From Hyphomicrobiales bacterium (GTDB taxonomy: Bacteria; Pseudomonadota; Alphaproteobacteria; Rhizobiales; Aestuariivirgaceae): a stretch of 16,233 nt of DNA. Of the stretch, positions 14,889 through 16,233 are shown one piece after another. Where the stretch lies: contig JANYGE010000164.1 in NCBI GenBank assembly GCA_025362535.1, forward strand, positions 1 through 16,233, given 5' to 3'. The position numbers and the translations under genes were made by a program. The notes beneath the pieces were generated by a model that worked only from the letters and a program-made list of their open reading frames with translations, was not told the origin of the DNA and ran no database searches. Position 1 is the stretch's first letter; each line of letters opens with the position of its first letter.

Positions 14889-15455
14889 ATGAAGCTTTCG
14901 AGTGATGTGAGCAATCCGCTCAAAGGATTAGCAGATGTGGTTAAGGCTAAAGGCCTGCCGCCGGTACACCTGTGGAATCCGCCATTTTGTGGCGATATTG
15001 ACATGCGCATCGCTGCCGATGGCCTATGGTATTACATGAATTCACCGATTGGGCGCATGCCACTGGTGAAATTATTCGCATCAATTTTGCGTTACGATGC
15101 AGATGGAAAATATTATCTCGTCACACCCGTCGAAAAATGTGGGATTCGTGTGGATGATGCACCCTTCGTTGCGATCCGCATGCGGGTGGAAGGGGCAGGC
15201 CAAAATCTGGTCATTCATTTTGAAACCAATGTCGATGATGAAGTGGCCGTGGGGCCGCAACATCCCTTGCGTGTGGCCAATGAGGCAGGCACGGGCGGCT
15301 TGAAGCCTTATGTTTTGGTGCGCACCAATTTAGAGGCGCTGGTGTCGCGGGCTTTATATTACGATCTGGTGGCGCTGGGGGTGAATGACGGGGAATGGTT
15401 TGGCGTTTGGTCATCGGGGGTGTTCTATCCGATGCAGCGGTCCGCAGAACTATGA
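14889..15455 (+). CDS. DUF1285 domain protein
   Basis: This 188-residue soluble protein has the DUF1285 signature: HLWNPPFCGDIDMRIAADGL (about 27-46), then NSPIGRMPLVKLFASIL, then YYLVTPVEKCGIRVDDAPFV. The family is widespread in proteobacteria and has no established activity. It typically lies just upstream of a CoA-pyrophosphatase-like NUDIX gene and the CCA tRNA nucleotidyltransferase gene, as here. The ATG at 14889 is preceded by TTGGAA, a modest ribosome site. The stop overlaps the next start (ATGA, 15452-15455), implying coupling. It may be tied to nucleotide or CoA metabolism by association only. Confidence 0.88.
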   Translation: MKLSSDVSNPLKGLADVVKAKGLPPVHLWNPPFCGDIDMRIAADGLWYYMNSPIGRMPLVKLFASILRYDADGKYYLVTPVEKCGIRVDDAPFVAIRMRVEGAGQNLVIHFETNVDDEVAVGPQHPLRVANEAGTGGLKPYVLVRTNLEALVSRALYYDLVALGVNDGEWFGVWSSGVFYPMQRSAEL

Positions 15456-16087
15456 GCTTTTCCTTTGCTGAATTTCAAGCGCGGGCTGGGGCCGGGCTTT
15501 TGCCTGATCCGCCTTCAGATTGGAACCGCTCTGATGATGATATGAATGATCGAGCGCGGATGATCCCTGCTGGGGTGATCACCAAGCCTGCTGCGGTTCT
15601 TGTGCCAATTATCTTGCGCGCAGCTGGGCCAATGGTACTGCTCACCCAGCGCCATGCTGATCTCTCAAAACATGCCGGGCAAATTGCCTTTCCCGGTGGT
15701 CGTATGGATGAAGGGGAAACCGCCATTGAAGCGGCGCTCCGCGAGGCGCAGGAGGAAATTGGGCTGGCCGCCGAGTTCATCACGCCGCTTGGCTATCTGG
15801 ATGGCTATCTCACCATCACGCAATATTTGGTGACGCCAGTTGTTGCTTTGGTGCGCGAAGGTTTTGCCCTGCAAGCCGCCCCGCAAGAGGTGGATGATAT
15901 TTTTGAGGTGCCGCTTTCATTTTTGATGGATGCGCAAAACCGTCAAACCCAATCGCGCGAATGGAAGGGCATGACGCGCTATTTTTATGTTTATCCGCAT
16001 GGGGAGAGATATATTTGGGGCGCCACCGCTGGCATGATAAAGAACTTGCATGATCGCCTCTATGAAAACCCTGCCCTCACTTTCTAA
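15452..16087 (+). CDS. NudL-like CoA pyrophosphatase (NUDIX family)
   Basis: This 211-residue cytoplasmic hydrolase combines the CoA-specific UPF0035-type motif (63-83: LLTQRHADLSKHAGQIAFPG) with a full Nudix box (83-105, ending REAQEEIGL). That pairing is the mark of NudL/PCD1-type enzymes, which cleave CoA and its derivatives to 3',5'-ADP and a 4'-phosphopantetheine moiety. The ATG at 15452 overlaps the DUF1285 stop. Longer in-frame starts lie inside the upstream gene and are rejected. The 3' end overlaps the CCA enzyme gene by 38 bases. Confidence 0.9.
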   Translation: MSFSFAEFQARAGAGLLPDPPSDWNRSDDDMNDRARMIPAGVITKPAAVLVPIILRAAGPMVLLTQRHADLSKHAGQIAFPGGRMDEGETAIEAALREAQEEIGLAAEFITPLGYLDGYLTITQYLVTPVVALVREGFALQAAPQEVDDIFEVPLSFLMDAQNRQTQSREWKGMTRYFYVYPHGERYIWGATAGMIKNLHDRLYENPALTF

Positions 16088-16233
16088 CGCAGCCTGGCTC
16101 AATGAACCACGCCTGCAAGAGCTGATGCGCGTTCTCACAGCAGCAGGGGGAGAAGTGCGGGTTGCCGGAGGTGCAGTGCGCAATTCGCTTTTGGGCGAAC
16201 CGATCAGCGATGTTGATTTGGCCACAACGCTGC
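16050..16233 (+). CDS. cca: CCA tRNA nucleotidyltransferase, 5' fragment
   Basis: An open frame runs from an ATG at 16050 (or 16062) to the window end; about 61 codons are visible. The signature of class II nucleotidyltransferases is clear: RVAGGAVRNSLLGEPISDVD, with the Gly-Gly-x-Val-Arg nucleotide-binding loop and the Asp-x-Asp metal site that starts catalysis. CCA-adding enzymes and bacterial poly(A) polymerases share this motif. The neighbours (DUF1285 and a CoA pyrophosphatase) favour the CCA enzyme in alphaproteobacteria. Both starts overlap the NUDIX gene (38 or 26 bases). The ATG at 16050 has AAAGAA nearby and is slightly preferred. The gene is cut by the window edge. Confidence 0.85.
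   Translation, partial: MIASMKTLPSLSNAAWLNEPRLQELMRVLTAAGGEVRVAGGAVRNSLLGEPISDVDLATTL

Noticed and set aside
1..16233. CRISPR arrays, tRNA/rRNA genes, insertion sequences, toxin-antitoxin or phage-defence modules
   Set aside because: No repeat-spacer pattern, no tRNA-like cloverleaf in the short gaps, no transposase or terminal repeats, and all genes have housekeeping or lipid-related assignments.

Overview
The window looks like chromosomal DNA from an alphaproteobacterium, possibly of the Hyphomicrobiales or a nearby order. Two things point there: a sphingolipid/ceramide synthesis locus of the Caulobacter type, and the order MoxR ATPase - DUF58 - DUF4159 protein - vWA membrane protein, divergent from DUF1285 - CoA-pyrophosphatase-type NUDIX - CCA tRNA nucleotidyltransferase, which is common in that class. 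This is inference from gene content; no rRNA or tRNA gene is present to settle it. Coding density is very high and no gene-free stretch exceeds about 160 bases. I see no mobile element, CRISPR array, tRNA or rRNA.

Region 1 (1-6909) is the ceramide locus, in two convergent arms. The + arm holds the 3' part of an NAD-dependent epimerase/dehydratase (CerR-like 3-ketoceramide reductase), a dedicated acyl carrier protein, and a serine palmitoyltransferase (Spt), tightly coupled. The - arm, transcribed towards it from about 6950, holds an MsbA-type ABC exporter, a GNAT-fold protein of the bacterial ceramide synthase type (bCerS), a calcineurin-like metallophosphoesterase, and an LptF/LptG-family (YjgP/YjgQ) permease. 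The arms meet with stop codons overlapping by 4 bases. Expected chemistry: ACP carries the acyl chain, Spt condenses it with serine to a 3-ketosphingoid base, bCerS N-acylates it, CerR reduces the ketone. The exporter, phosphoesterase and LptG-like permease have no assigned step and are candidates for head-group processing and transport of the lipid to the outer membrane. This is the most interesting part of the window.

Region 2 (6910-8185) has two single + strand genes: a NUDIX hydrolase and a YhbS-type GNAT acetyltransferase. The 158 bases between them contain a candidate promoter, two partly overlapping hairpins and a T7 run just before the second start, which resembles an attenuator leader.

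Region 3 (8156-14777) is a compact - strand operon: MoxR ATPase, DUF58 protein, a 911-residue BatA-like/DUF4159 membrane protein and a 685-residue vWA membrane protein. Genes are separated by 1 base or overlap by 4. The likely role is an envelope-associated AAA+/vWA chaperone-like system; its exact function is not known.

Region 4 (14889-16233) is a + strand operon divergent from region 3: DUF1285, a NudL-like CoA pyrophosphatase, and the 5' end of a CCA-adding enzyme gene that runs off the window.
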